Assembly: GCA_028711205.1 (NCBI GenBank)
Contig: JAQTSP010000056.1
Coordinates: forward strand, 1 to 11,001
Reading direction: 5' to 3'
DNA length: 11,001 nt
Source: Eubacteriales bacterium
GTDB taxonomy: Bacteria > Bacillota > Clostridia > Christensenellales > SZUA-584
This document shows positions 1-6,648 of this stretch, piece after piece. The notes under the pieces are model-generated. The model saw only the letters and a list, made by a program, of their open reading frames with translations. It was not told the origin of the DNA and did no database searches. Positions within the stretch are counted from its first letter, which is position 1, and every line of letters begins with the position of its first letter. A program made the translations under genes and the position numbers.

Positions 1-459
1 CTGATTGTTGTGTACTTCATTTTAAGACGGACAATGTTTGGCCGTGGGTTTTTCGCTATTGGCGGAGATGAAAGCGCTGCAAGACGTGCAGGTTTCAAAG
101 TGGATTCTATCAGAATCTGGACGTATGGTATTGTAGGCGTACTCGCTTCATTGGCAGGGTTTACCCGGGTTTGCATGATGGGGCAATGCCAGCCGGCAAA
201 CCTGTTTGGTATGGAAATGCTCATTATTGCCGCAGTCGTTTTGGGGGGCGCAAGTTTGGTTGGCGGCTCTGGTACGGTGCATGGAACAATGTTGGGGATA
301 TCGCTGCTGACAATCATGCAAATTAGTCTTCTGTTATTAGGGATTCCGTTGTTTTGGCAAAAATTCGTTTCTGGAGTAATAATCGTGATTGGCATGGGTC
401 TATCGGGATTAAAAGCATATAATTTTAATAGAAAATCCTACAAAGAGAAAAGGGGGTAA
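1..459 (+). CDS. ABC transporter permease, RbsC/BPD_transp_2 family (5' partial)
   Basis: C-terminal 152 residues of an inner-membrane permease of a carbohydrate ABC importer; the frame is open from base 1, so the real start lies upstream and the GTG at base 10 is not the start. Visible is the cytoplasmic coupling loop typical of ribose-type permeases (FFAIGGDESAARRAGFKVD), which contacts the ATPase, followed by hydrophobic segments and the glycine-rich stretch VVLGGASLVGGSGTVHGT that marks the C-terminal part of this family. The protein ends in a basic cytoplasmic tail (NRKSYKEKRG). The next permease starts 4 bases after the stop, so the two are probably translationally coupled and form a heterodimeric channel, as LsrC/LsrD do. 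The ATPase and the sugar-binding protein must be outside the window. The family call is firm; the substrate is inferred only from the dehydrogenases and kinase downstream. Confidence 0.9.
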   Translation: MIVVYFILRRTMFGRGFFAIGGDESAARRAGFKVDSIRIWTYGIVGVLASLAGFTRVCMMGQCQPANLFGMEMLIIAAVVLGGASLVGGSGTVHGTMLGISLLTIMQISLLLLGIPLFWQKFVSGVIIVIGMGLSGLKAYNFNRKSYKEKRG

Positions 460-463
460 GGAG

Positions 464-1495
464 ATGTATAAAACAAAAGGTTTAGTATTAGAACTGTTAG
501 ATAAATATAAAAAGAGAAAAGATATTTCCAGATTAATATTAGTTATCGCTTTTATATTGATATTTATGACGCTAATTAATGCAAAAGGATTCTGGAAATG
601 GCCAACATTTCAATCTATGATGTATCAGTTTCCGGAATACGGTACGATGGCATTCGGTGTTGCACTTGCTATGATGACGGGCGGGATTGATCTGTCTGTT
701 GTGGGAATCGCAAATGTTTCTTCGATGGTCTCTGCTATTTGTTTACTGGGCTTAATACCTATGGAAGGAGCGACTGCCACTCAACAAATCACGGGAATTG
801 CGGTCGCTATCATTGCTGCAGTATCAGTAGGCATTTTGTCAGGATTTTTAAATGGCTTTCTGATTACAAAAACAAAAATACCACCTATGCTGGCGACAAT
901 AGGAACTTACTATATGTTGTCCGGTCTTGCACTTATCATATCTGGTGCGAAGTCGGTAAGCGGAATGCCTGCGGTTTTTACCAATATCTTTACGTGGAAA
1001 TTATTTGGGATCGTTCCGACAACGACGCTAATTTTCTTGCTGGTCATATTTGCCATGTGGCTAATCATGGAACGAACGACATTCGGCATAAAAGTGCATA
1101 TGATTGGTTCAAACATGGTTGCGTCTAATTTTAGTGGTTTAAAGACTACCAGGATACTATTTTCTACATATATTATTTCTGGAATATTGTCAGCGATTGC
1201 CGGTCTTATTATGCTTGCTAATTATAATTCAGCGAAAGCTGGATATGGTGAGGCATATACGCTTCAGTGTATTCTCATTGCTGTTTTGGGCGGCGTGAAT
1301 CCTTTGGGCGGCAAAGGATCGGTTGGTGGTATTGCGCTTGCTGTAATAACACTGCAGATTCTTTCTACAGTACTTAATATGTTTACATGGATAAATTCTT
1401 TCTATAAGCCAATGATTTGGGGTGCCGTATTGCTTGTTGTTTTGTTTATGAATCTGCTTTCAGATAATAAAGAAAAGAGAAAAGCAAGAAGCTAG
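464..1495 (+). CDS. ABC transporter permease, RbsC/BPD_transp_2 family
   Basis: Complete 343-residue integral membrane permease, the usual length for the ribose/polyol importer family. The start ATG is preceded by AGGGGG (451-456) at a 7-base spacing, overlapping the end of the preceding gene. About ten hydrophobic segments are visible, roughly at residues 22-40, 60-78, 82-98, 108-132, 141-160, 183-202, 232-254, 264-279, 286-308 and 313-331. Family marks are the MTGGIDLSV motif (71-79), the cytoplasmic loop ERTTFGIKVHMIGSN (203-217) corresponding to the EAA-like coupling region, and LGGVNPLGGKGSVGG (275-289). It is distinct in sequence from the preceding permease, so the transporter is probably a heterodimer. 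It sits in one operon with two polyol dehydrogenases and a sugar kinase, which suggests import of a sugar alcohol or pentose/hexose; the exact ligand cannot be read from the sequence. Confidence 0.93.
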   Translation: MYKTKGLVLELLDKYKKRKDISRLILVIAFILIFMTLINAKGFWKWPTFQSMMYQFPEYGTMAFGVALAMMTGGIDLSVVGIANVSSMVSAICLLGLIPMEGATATQQITGIAVAIIAAVSVGILSGFLNGFLITKTKIPPMLATIGTYYMLSGLALIISGAKSVSGMPAVFTNIFTWKLFGIVPTTTLIFLLVIFAMWLIMERTTFGIKVHMIGSNMVASNFSGLKTTRILFSTYIISGILSAIAGLIMLANYNSAKAGYGEAYTLQCILIAVLGGVNPLGGKGSVGGIALAVITLQILSTVLNMFTWINSFYKPMIWGAVLLVVLFMNLLSDNKEKRKARS

Positions 1496-1555
1496 TAAAA
1501 CTTAATATTTACAATAAGTATATTAAAATTTATAAGGATTGAAAGGATAAGATAT

Positions 1556-2575
1556 ATGAAGGCGCTTGTTTATGATGAACCAAAGAAATTCAGTATTAAA
1601 GAAATTGAGACACCGAAGTGTGGCGATAATCAAGTATTAATAAGAGTTAATGTGTGTGGGGTTTGCAAGACGGATATTCATATACACAACGGGGATTTTA
1701 TTTCAAAGTTTCCGTTAACGCCTGGTCATGAATTTGCAGGCGTTGTTGAAAAAGTTGGCGCCAACGTTACTGATTTTAAAAGCGGGGACAGAGTCGTTGC
1801 TGATAATACTGTATTATGTGGTTACTGTTATTATTGCAGAAGAAACCAGCCGTTATATTGTGACAACTTCTATTCTTTAGGCGTTACAGGACCTGGCGGC
1901 TTTGCTGAATATGTTGTTGTCAATCATGATAAAGTATTTAAAATCAGTGACGATTTAAGCTTTGATACAGCTTCGTTTGTCGAGCCAACTGCTTGTGCCA
2001 TACATGGAATGGATCGGATTAATATCAAAAATGGTGATACCGTATTAATGTTTGGGTCAGGACCTACAGGAATAATACTGGCACAATTGTTAAAACATGG
2101 TGGTGCAGGAAAGGTCGTTGTTGCGGCTCCTTCACAGTTTAAACTGGATGTTCTGAATAATTTAGGTATTGATACAGTTAAAATTGAGAGAGACAACGAT
2201 AGTGCGAATGAAGCAAAAATAAGAGAATTGAGCCCGAAAGGCTATGATGTAATAATAGACGCAACAGGGGCATTTTCGGTCTTGCAACTTTGTTTTAAGT
2301 ATGCGAAAAAGGGATCTAAGATTGTCGTATATGGTGTTTGTGATGCATCTGATAAAATTGAAATCAGCCCGTATGACGTATTCTCTCAGGAATATGAAAT
2401 AATCGGTTCATTCGCACAAACCCATTGCTTTGACAGAGCAATTAATGCTTTGGAAACCAGCATCGTGAAGGTTGACAATTTAGTTACACATAAATTTAAT
2501 TTATCGGATTATGCAGAAGCATTAGATGTCGTGGCTTCTGGAAAGAATAATATGAAGGTTTTAATATATTCATAA
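1556..2575 (+). CDS. Zinc-dependent medium-chain dehydrogenase, polyol/alcohol type (A)
   Basis: Cytoplasmic 339-residue MDR-superfamily enzyme, predicted to oxidise a secondary alcohol of a polyol to a ketose. An AAAGGA-type ribosome binding site (about 1542-1547) precedes the ATG. The GroES-like catalytic domain carries the catalytic zinc set C37, H58, E59 (PGHEF) and E143 (FVEP). The structural zinc cysteines C88, C91, C94 and C102 are all present. The Rossmann domain begins at GSGPTG (167-172). The end of the second Rossmann strand reads VVVAAPSQFK (187-196), with no acidic residue where NAD-specific enzymes have Asp; Ser/Gln/Lys there would be compatible with NADP(H), an inference only. 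This resembles arabitol/xylitol/sorbitol-type dehydrogenases more than ethanol dehydrogenases. A 60-base AT-rich gap separates it from the permease; the next dehydrogenase follows after 24 bases. Substrate unknown. Confidence 0.9.
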   Translation: MKALVYDEPKKFSIKEIETPKCGDNQVLIRVNVCGVCKTDIHIHNGDFISKFPLTPGHEFAGVVEKVGANVTDFKSGDRVVADNTVLCGYCYYCRRNQPLYCDNFYSLGVTGPGGFAEYVVVNHDKVFKISDDLSFDTASFVEPTACAIHGMDRINIKNGDTVLMFGSGPTGIILAQLLKHGGAGKVVVAAPSQFKLDVLNNLGIDTVKIERDNDSANEAKIRELSPKGYDVIIDATGAFSVLQLCFKYAKKGSKIVVYGVCDASDKIEISPYDVFSQEYEIIGSFAQTHCFDRAINALETSIVKVDNLVTHKFNLSDYAEALDVVASGKNNMKVLIYS

Positions 2576-2586
2576 ATAAATTGTTT

Positions 2587-2591
2587 GGAGG
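2587..2591 (+). promoter_or_regulatory. Ribosome binding site deciding the start of dehydrogenase B
   Basis: GGAGG lies 8 bases before the ATG at 2600. It overlaps an in-frame TTG at 2585 that would add five residues (MEGTY) but would have no ribosome binding site of its own, so the ATG at 2600 is taken as the start. Confidence 0.75.
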
Positions 2592-2599
2592 GTACCTAT

Positions 2600-3628
2600 A
2601 TGCTACAAGCTGTAATGGTAGCGCCTGGGAAAATAGAATTCAGGGAGATAGATATTCCAAAATTGAATCCCGGCGAAGTGCTCGTAAAAATGAAGATGAT
2701 CGGTGTATGTGGATCTGATATACATGTTTATCACGGTAAACATCCTTTCACGTCCTATCCTGTGGTGCAAGGTCACGAAATCTCAGCAGAGGTTGTTGAA
2801 ACCATGGGAGTGGATGAAAAGGAGTTCAAAACGGGAGATAAGGTAACAGTACAGCCTCAAGTTGTATGCGGTGAGTGTTATCCGTGCAAGCATGGAGATT
2901 ACCATATATGTGATAATCTAAAGGTTATGGGGTTTCAAGTAGATGGTATGGCGGCAGAATATGTCGCAGTAGATTACAAGAAGTTAATTAAATTACCAGA
3001 CGACATGAGTTTTGAAGAAGGTGCTTTAATTGAACCGTTAGCGGTTGCTTGTCACGCATTGGGAAGAAGCTCGCTTGAAATCAAAGATAAAAAAATAGTT
3101 GTCATTGGCGCCGGACCGATCGGCAACTTGGTCGCTCAAACGGCAAAAGCAAAAGGGGCTCTAAGAGTCATTATATCCGACGTTAGTAAAGAGAGATTAA
3201 GACTTGCTGAGGAATGCGGTATTGATATTACTGTCAATCCGTTAGAAGAAGATCTAAAAAGCGTCATTTACAAAGAATTCGGCCATGACGGAGCAGATTT
3301 AATCCTGGATTGTGCGGGGACCCAAAAAACAGTCAGAGATATTGTTAATATTGCAAGAAAAGGTTCCGAGATCATTATTGTTGCTGTATTTCCAGAAGAA
3401 ATTTATGTGAATATGGGAATCGTTCAGGATAGGGAATTGAAATTGATTGGATCATTGATGTATAAAAGAGAGGACTATTTCGAGGCAATACGATTGTTGG
3501 CTGATAAAAAAAAATATACGTCAAAAATAATCACCGATTTTTTTGATTTTAAGGATTATAAAGCCGCTTATGAAATGATTGAAGAGAAAAAAGATTCTGC
3601 AATGAAAGTCATGATTAAATTTGATTAA
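2600..3628 (+). CDS. Zinc-dependent medium-chain dehydrogenase, sorbitol/threonine dehydrogenase type (B)
   Basis: Cytoplasmic 342-residue MDR enzyme, predicted to oxidise a polyol (or similar secondary alcohol) with NAD. Counting from the ATG at 2600, catalytic zinc residues are C37 (GVCGSDIH), H59 and E60 (QGHE), with E145 (IEPLAV). The structural zinc cysteines are C90, C93, C96 and C104. The nucleotide-binding motif GAGPIG occupies 170-175, and the second strand ends in IISD with D194, the residue usually associated with NAD preference. The preceding gene encodes a relative with the same zinc ligands but no Asp at this place, so the pair may work on different substrates or with different cofactors. 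It lies between dehydrogenase A and the PfkB kinase with gaps of 24 and 23 bases, which supports a polyol to ketose to ketose-phosphate route. L-threonine or another alcohol cannot be excluded as substrate. Confidence 0.9.
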   Translation: MLQAVMVAPGKIEFREIDIPKLNPGEVLVKMKMIGVCGSDIHVYHGKHPFTSYPVVQGHEISAEVVETMGVDEKEFKTGDKVTVQPQVVCGECYPCKHGDYHICDNLKVMGFQVDGMAAEYVAVDYKKLIKLPDDMSFEEGALIEPLAVACHALGRSSLEIKDKKIVVIGAGPIGNLVAQTAKAKGALRVIISDVSKERLRLAEECGIDITVNPLEEDLKSVIYKEFGHDGADLILDCAGTQKTVRDIVNIARKGSEIIIVAVFPEEIYVNMGIVQDRELKLIGSLMYKREDYFEAIRLLADKKKYTSKIITDFFDFKDYKAAYEMIEEKKDSAMKVMIKFD

Positions 3629-3651
3629 ACGATACGCAGAAAGGTTAATTA

Positions 3652-4557
3652 ATGTTTGATGTTGTTGCAATAGGGGAATTGCTCATTGATTTTACCCCTA
3701 ACGGAAAAGGGGAGATGGGCAATCCCGCATATGAAATGAATCCAGGCGGCGCGCCTGCTAATTGTCTTGCAGCATTGGCTACACTGGGAGCGGATGCTGC
3801 ATTTATTGGAAAGGTTGGAGACGACTTTTTTGGCAAGTTTTTATCTCAAGCATTAAACAATAGGGAGATAAATACTGAAGGCCTGTCAATATCAAAAGAA
3901 ACGAATACGACTTTGGCTTTTGTTCACCTTGAAGACAACGGAGAACGTCATTTTTCTTTTTTACGCGGTGCAGATGTATTGTTAAAAAAAGAGGATATTG
4001 AAACAGATTTACTTGATAGCACAAAGATATTCCATTACGGATCAGTTTCGCTTACTAATACGCCGTCGCGTGAAACGGTTCTTGATATGGCGCAATATGC
4101 AAAAAAAATAGGGAAAACAGTTTCCTATGATCCCAATTATCGTGAATTATTATGGATTAATGAGTCTGAAGCCATTAAATGGATGAAAAAAGGTCTTGAA
4201 TATGCCGATTTGGTTAAGATGTCGGAAGAAGAATTAAAACTCATTACAACGTATAATACAGTTGAAGAAGGTGCAAAAAGCATTTTAATTACGTTGGGAG
4301 AACGTGGAACATTTTTTATGTCTAAAGAACAGAGTGGGTATGTTGACTCATATAAAGTGAAGTCCGTAGATACAACTGGATGTGGAGATGCGTTTATGGG
4401 AGCATTTCTGTTTATGTATAATAGGCGTAAAGATGCACCGCTATCTGAGAAAATCCGATTTGCCAATGCGGCAGGAGCCTTATGCGCGACAAAAAAAGGT
4501 GGTATTCCTGCAATGCCGAGTCTAACTGAAATTAATTGGAAAATGAAGAACAAATAA
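3652..4557 (+). CDS. PfkB-family carbohydrate kinase, probable fructokinase
   Basis: Complete 301-residue cytoplasmic sugar kinase of the ribokinase/PfkB family, predicted to transfer the ATP gamma-phosphate to a ketose such as fructose. AGAAAGG (3638-3644) stands 7 bases before the ATG. Motifs in order: GELLIDF (8-14) at the N-terminal strand, the substrate-binding GG signature PGGAPANCLAALATLGA (31-47), IGKVGDDFFG (52-61), SYDPNYR (158-164), and the second PfkB signature DTTGCGDAF (240-248), with the anion hole and the catalytic base Asp246. The C-terminal KKGGIPAMPS is typical of fructokinases. The residue 191-209 stretch (SEEELKLITTYNTVEEGAK) is compact, giving a protein slightly shorter than many fructokinases, with no sign of a frameshift. 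It is the last gene of the polyol operon and would trap the ketose made by the dehydrogenases. Fructose, tagatose or a ketopentose are all possible substrates. Confidence 0.9.
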   Translation: MFDVVAIGELLIDFTPNGKGEMGNPAYEMNPGGAPANCLAALATLGADAAFIGKVGDDFFGKFLSQALNNREINTEGLSISKETNTTLAFVHLEDNGERHFSFLRGADVLLKKEDIETDLLDSTKIFHYGSVSLTNTPSRETVLDMAQYAKKIGKTVSYDPNYRELLWINESEAIKWMKKGLEYADLVKMSEEELKLITTYNTVEEGAKSILITLGERGTFFMSKEQSGYVDSYKVKSVDTTGCGDAFMGAFLFMYNRRKDAPLSEKIRFANAAGALCATKKGGIPAMPSLTEINWKMKNK

Positions 4558-4647
4558 GGAAAAGCAGGAAGTATTGTAGTTTTAAAAAGATAAATGAAAT
4601 AAGGCAGATAAGAAAAGCTTAGTTATAGTCTAAATATATGAAATTAA

Positions 4648-4676
4648 TTGAAGGTATGTTGTATTTTGATTATAAA
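4648..4676 (+). promoter_or_regulatory. Predicted sigma-A type promoter of the glutamate dehydrogenase gene
   Basis: TTGAAG (4648-4653) and TATAAA (4671-4676) are separated by exactly 17 bases, matching the housekeeping consensus at 4 of 6 and 5 of 6 positions. Transcription would start near 4683 and give a leader of about 100 bases before the ATG at 4781. This supports separate transcription of the dehydrogenase gene from the polyol operon. Confidence 0.55.
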
Positions 4677-4770
4677 GTCAACTTGCTTTATTTGTGAAGT
4701 CATGAAATGAAGATCAATATAACTTATACGTGCTGATCTGCGGTTTATAAGAGCGCACAAAAATGAATTT

Positions 4771-4775
4771 GGAGG
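4771..4775 (+). promoter_or_regulatory. Ribosome binding site deciding the start of glutamate dehydrogenase
   Basis: GGAGG lies 5 bases before the ATG at 4781 and inside the six-codon extension that would result from the earlier in-frame ATG at 4763. The earlier ATG has no purine-rich site before it, so the later one is preferred. Confidence 0.7.
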
Positions 4776-4780
4776 AAATT

Positions 4781-6046
4781 ATGACAAAAAGCCTAAAAAT
4801 ATTTGAACAGGTAATTGAAACGATTGACAATGCTGCAAAGATTATGGGGTTAAGCGAAAACGATATTGTCTTTTTGAAACATACGGAAAGAGAATTGACT
4901 GTAAACTTGCCGATTACGATGGATGACGGATCAGGTCAAGTTTTCAAAGGCTACAGGGTACAGCATTCAAGTTTACGGGGACCATGCAAAGGCGGTTTGC
5001 GATATCACGAGGATGTTACTCTCCAAGAGGTTCAGGCCCTTGCTGCATGGATGACTTTCAAGTGCGCTGTTGTTAATATTCCGTACGGCGGCAGTAAAGG
5101 GGGCATAGAGGTTGACCCCTCGAAGTTATCGGATAAAGAGCTTGAAAGATTAACGCGCCGGTATACTGCGGCGATACTGCCGCTGATAGGGCCGGAAAAA
5201 GATATACCCGCGCCGGATGTGAATACGAATTCAACTGTTATGGGTTGGATAATGGATACATACAGTACGTTTGCCGGATATACTGTGCCTGGTGTTGTAA
5301 CGGGAAAACCGATTGATATCGGCGGTTCTTTAGGAAGAAACAGTGCGACAGGAAGAGGGGTTATGTTCATGACCCGTGAGATTATGCACCGCCTCGGCAA
5401 ACCGTTGATTGGGGCTAAAGTCGCTATACAGGGGTTTGGTAAGGTCGGATCGATGGCAGCAATGTTGCTTGAGAATGAAGGAGCAAAGATTGTTGCAGTG
5501 AGCGATGTATCCACGGGTATATACAGTGCGGATGGACTGAATGCTGAGGAACTGATCAATTATACATCAGACGGCGGAAGAGCCAGGCTGCTTAAAGATT
5601 ATGAGAATAAGAAGGCTAAGAAGATTACGAATGAGGAGCTTTTAGAGCTGGATGTTGATATTTTGATACCGGCAGCGACAGAGAATCAACTTACTGAGGA
5701 CATCGCAGACAAAATCCGTGCAACGGTCATCGTTGAAGGCGCAAACGGCCCGACAACAAATGAAGCTGAAAAGATATTAAAGCGTAAAGGGATAATGCTT
5801 GTACCGGATATCCTGGCGAATGCAGGTGGCGTTATTGTGTCGTATTTTGAATGGGTGCAGAATATTCAGTCGTTGATGTGGGACGAAGAAGAGATACACA
5901 GAGCACAAGAAAGGATTATGATACGGGCATTCAACGACGTATGGAACTGCTCAAAGGAGAAGGAAGTATCGTTAAGGGAGGGTGCATACATTGTTGCGAT
6001 TGATCGGCTGTTGAGGGCAAAAAAAATACGCGGGCAGCTCATATAG
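4781..6046 (+). CDS. Glutamate dehydrogenase, hexameric GluDH type (probably NAD-linked)
   Basis: Cytoplasmic 421-residue enzyme interconverting glutamate with 2-oxoglutarate and ammonium. The length fits hexameric bacterial glutamate dehydrogenases and is clearly longer than leucine or phenylalanine dehydrogenases. Numbering from the ATG at 4781, the substrate-binding lysines are K70 (GPCKGGLRYH) and K94 (MTFKCA), the catalytic lysine is K106 (PYGGSKGG), and the catalytic aspartate is D146 (PAPDVNT). The Rossmann domain carries GFGKVG (218-223), and the second strand ends in SD (D242), which favours NAD over NADP. It also has the C-terminal PDILANAGGVIVSYFEW motif (342-358). This resembles the RocG/GudB group of catabolic enzymes. 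It has its own promoter and is flanked by the polyol operon and a mobile-element scar, so it is probably monocistronic. Base composition is intermediate between the neighbouring blocks. Confidence 0.95.
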   Translation: MTKSLKIFEQVIETIDNAAKIMGLSENDIVFLKHTERELTVNLPITMDDGSGQVFKGYRVQHSSLRGPCKGGLRYHEDVTLQEVQALAAWMTFKCAVVNIPYGGSKGGIEVDPSKLSDKELERLTRRYTAAILPLIGPEKDIPAPDVNTNSTVMGWIMDTYSTFAGYTVPGVVTGKPIDIGGSLGRNSATGRGVMFMTREIMHRLGKPLIGAKVAIQGFGKVGSMAAMLLENEGAKIVAVSDVSTGIYSADGLNAEELINYTSDGGRARLLKDYENKKAKKITNEELLELDVDILIPAATENQLTEDIADKIRATVIVEGANGPTTNEAEKILKRKGIMLVPDILANAGGVIVSYFEWVQNIQSLMWDEEEIHRAQERIMIRAFNDVWNCSKEKEVSLREGAYIVAIDRLLRAKKIRGQLI

Positions 6047-6295
6047 AAATGATTTTGCAGCAGGCGGGAATTATAGGTGTTCGGGTGTTTGCACATTTTA
6101 ATTTCCGCTCTGTCTGTAGCAATAAATAATGTTTTTTAAAATAGTCCTTATAAAAAAGATACAAATAATTTGCAATAATAATTAGCATATCTATTATAAT
6201 ATTGAACCTTTGCTGGCGCATGGCCTCTAAAATGTTCCTAAATTTACATTAAGAGGCCAAAGGTTTTTTGGGGGGAATAAAAATACGAGAGAGAT
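6047..6295. other. Gene-free AT-rich spacer after glutamate dehydrogenase
   Basis: No coding region is supported. An imperfect inverted repeat, GCGGGAATTA (6064-6073) with TAATTTCCGC (6099-6108), forms a 10-base stem with one G-U pair but has no T-run after it. From about 6121 to 6204 the DNA is very AT-rich with an isolated TATAAT (6195-6200) that has no convincing -35 partner. The stronger hairpin at 6205-6269 is listed separately. Confidence 0.6.
6205..6269 (+). terminator. Long hairpin followed by T6, probable intrinsic terminator
   Basis: TGGCCTCT (6221-6228) pairs perfectly with AGAGGCCA (6252-6259). An inner stem AATGT (6231-6235) pairs with ACATT (6245-6249), and an outer stem AACCTT (6205-6210) pairs with AAGGTT (6260-6265) across a one-sided 10-base bulge. 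The run of six T (6264-6269) comes directly after, itself followed by six G. On the + strand this fits a terminator of the glutamate dehydrogenase transcript, although it lies about 160 bases past the stop. Because it abuts the integrase remnant, it could instead be an end structure of the lost element. Confidence 0.5.
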
Positions 6296-6629
6296 TTATA
6301 GGAAGCGGTTATTATATGATTGTGGGTGGGTATCGGGATAAATCGGATTCCTGTTCCATTCGTGAACAGCCGGTCAGTATCGCCCCATTTGTCTCCGAGG
6401 CTTACTATGGTTGTAAGCTGCCATTTCCGGTACTCCTTCAACAATCGGCATATAGCATCGCTCATAATAAACTTCCTAATACCTGACCTTGTTTTGGTTC
6501 TTTCGTTATCATCCTACCATTACCGACATACTGAGAACTTCTCATGATACGCATGGTTCTGGATTCAAAATCTATGTCCTTCCATTCGAGGCCGCATAAT
6601 TCGCCTCTGTGTAATCCGGTATTAATCGG
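6296..6629 (-). pseudogene. Decayed tyrosine recombinase (phage/ICE-type integrase) fragment
   Basis: About 110 residues of the catalytic domain of a tyrosine recombinase survive in three successive reading frames. The first frame (from 6629 down) reads PINTGLHRGELCGLEWKDID, containing the box I arginine in the GLxRGEL context, and continues through YVGNGRMITKEPK. At the T4 run 6492-6495 (AAAA on the coding strand) one base appears lost; restoring it continues as KTRSGIR, the beta-hairpin region with the conserved lysine. The second frame reads LLKEYRKWQL and LGDKWGDTDRLFT, then near 6361-6363 another single-base loss shifts the frame to EWNRNPIYPDT before a stop at 6296. A stop codon at 6630-6632 bounds the upstream side. 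The N-terminal core-binding domain, the HxxR box and the catalytic tyrosine are absent, so no recombinase activity is possible. It lies just downstream of the LuxR-type gene on the same strand. Confidence 0.87.
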
Positions 6630-6648
6630 CTAGTATTGTTCGTTGGGG

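Larger units (their letters stand above)
4558..4780 (+). other. Intergenic region between kinase and glutamate dehydrogenase
   Basis: About 220 bases of AT-rich DNA with no gene. It holds the promoter at 4648-4676. It also holds a small inverted repeat, AGATCA (4711-4716) with TGATCT (4734-4739), in the predicted leader of the next gene; the stem is too short to call a riboswitch. No clear intrinsic terminator for the polyol operon is visible, so some read-through into the next gene is possible. Confidence 0.6.

Noticed and set aside
4711..4739. Riboswitch or attenuator in the glutamate dehydrogenase leader
   Set aside because: Only a 6-bp stem with a 17-base loop is visible; no T-run or recognised riboswitch core.
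6064..6108. Inverted repeat after glutamate dehydrogenase as its terminator
   Set aside because: The 10-base stem has a 25-base loop and is followed by mixed sequence without a T-run; the hairpin at 6205-6269 is a better candidate.
6168..6200. AT-rich TTGCAA ... TATAAT promoter after glutamate dehydrogenase
   Set aside because: The spacing to the TATAAT is 19 bases and no plus-strand gene follows, only a hairpin and a minus-strand pseudogene.
6244..6465. Minus-strand open frame of 73 codons as a separate small gene
   Set aside because: It is the middle reading frame of the frameshifted integrase remnant (LLKEYRKWQL, LGDKWGDTDRLFT); beyond 6361 it is out of frame with the homology.
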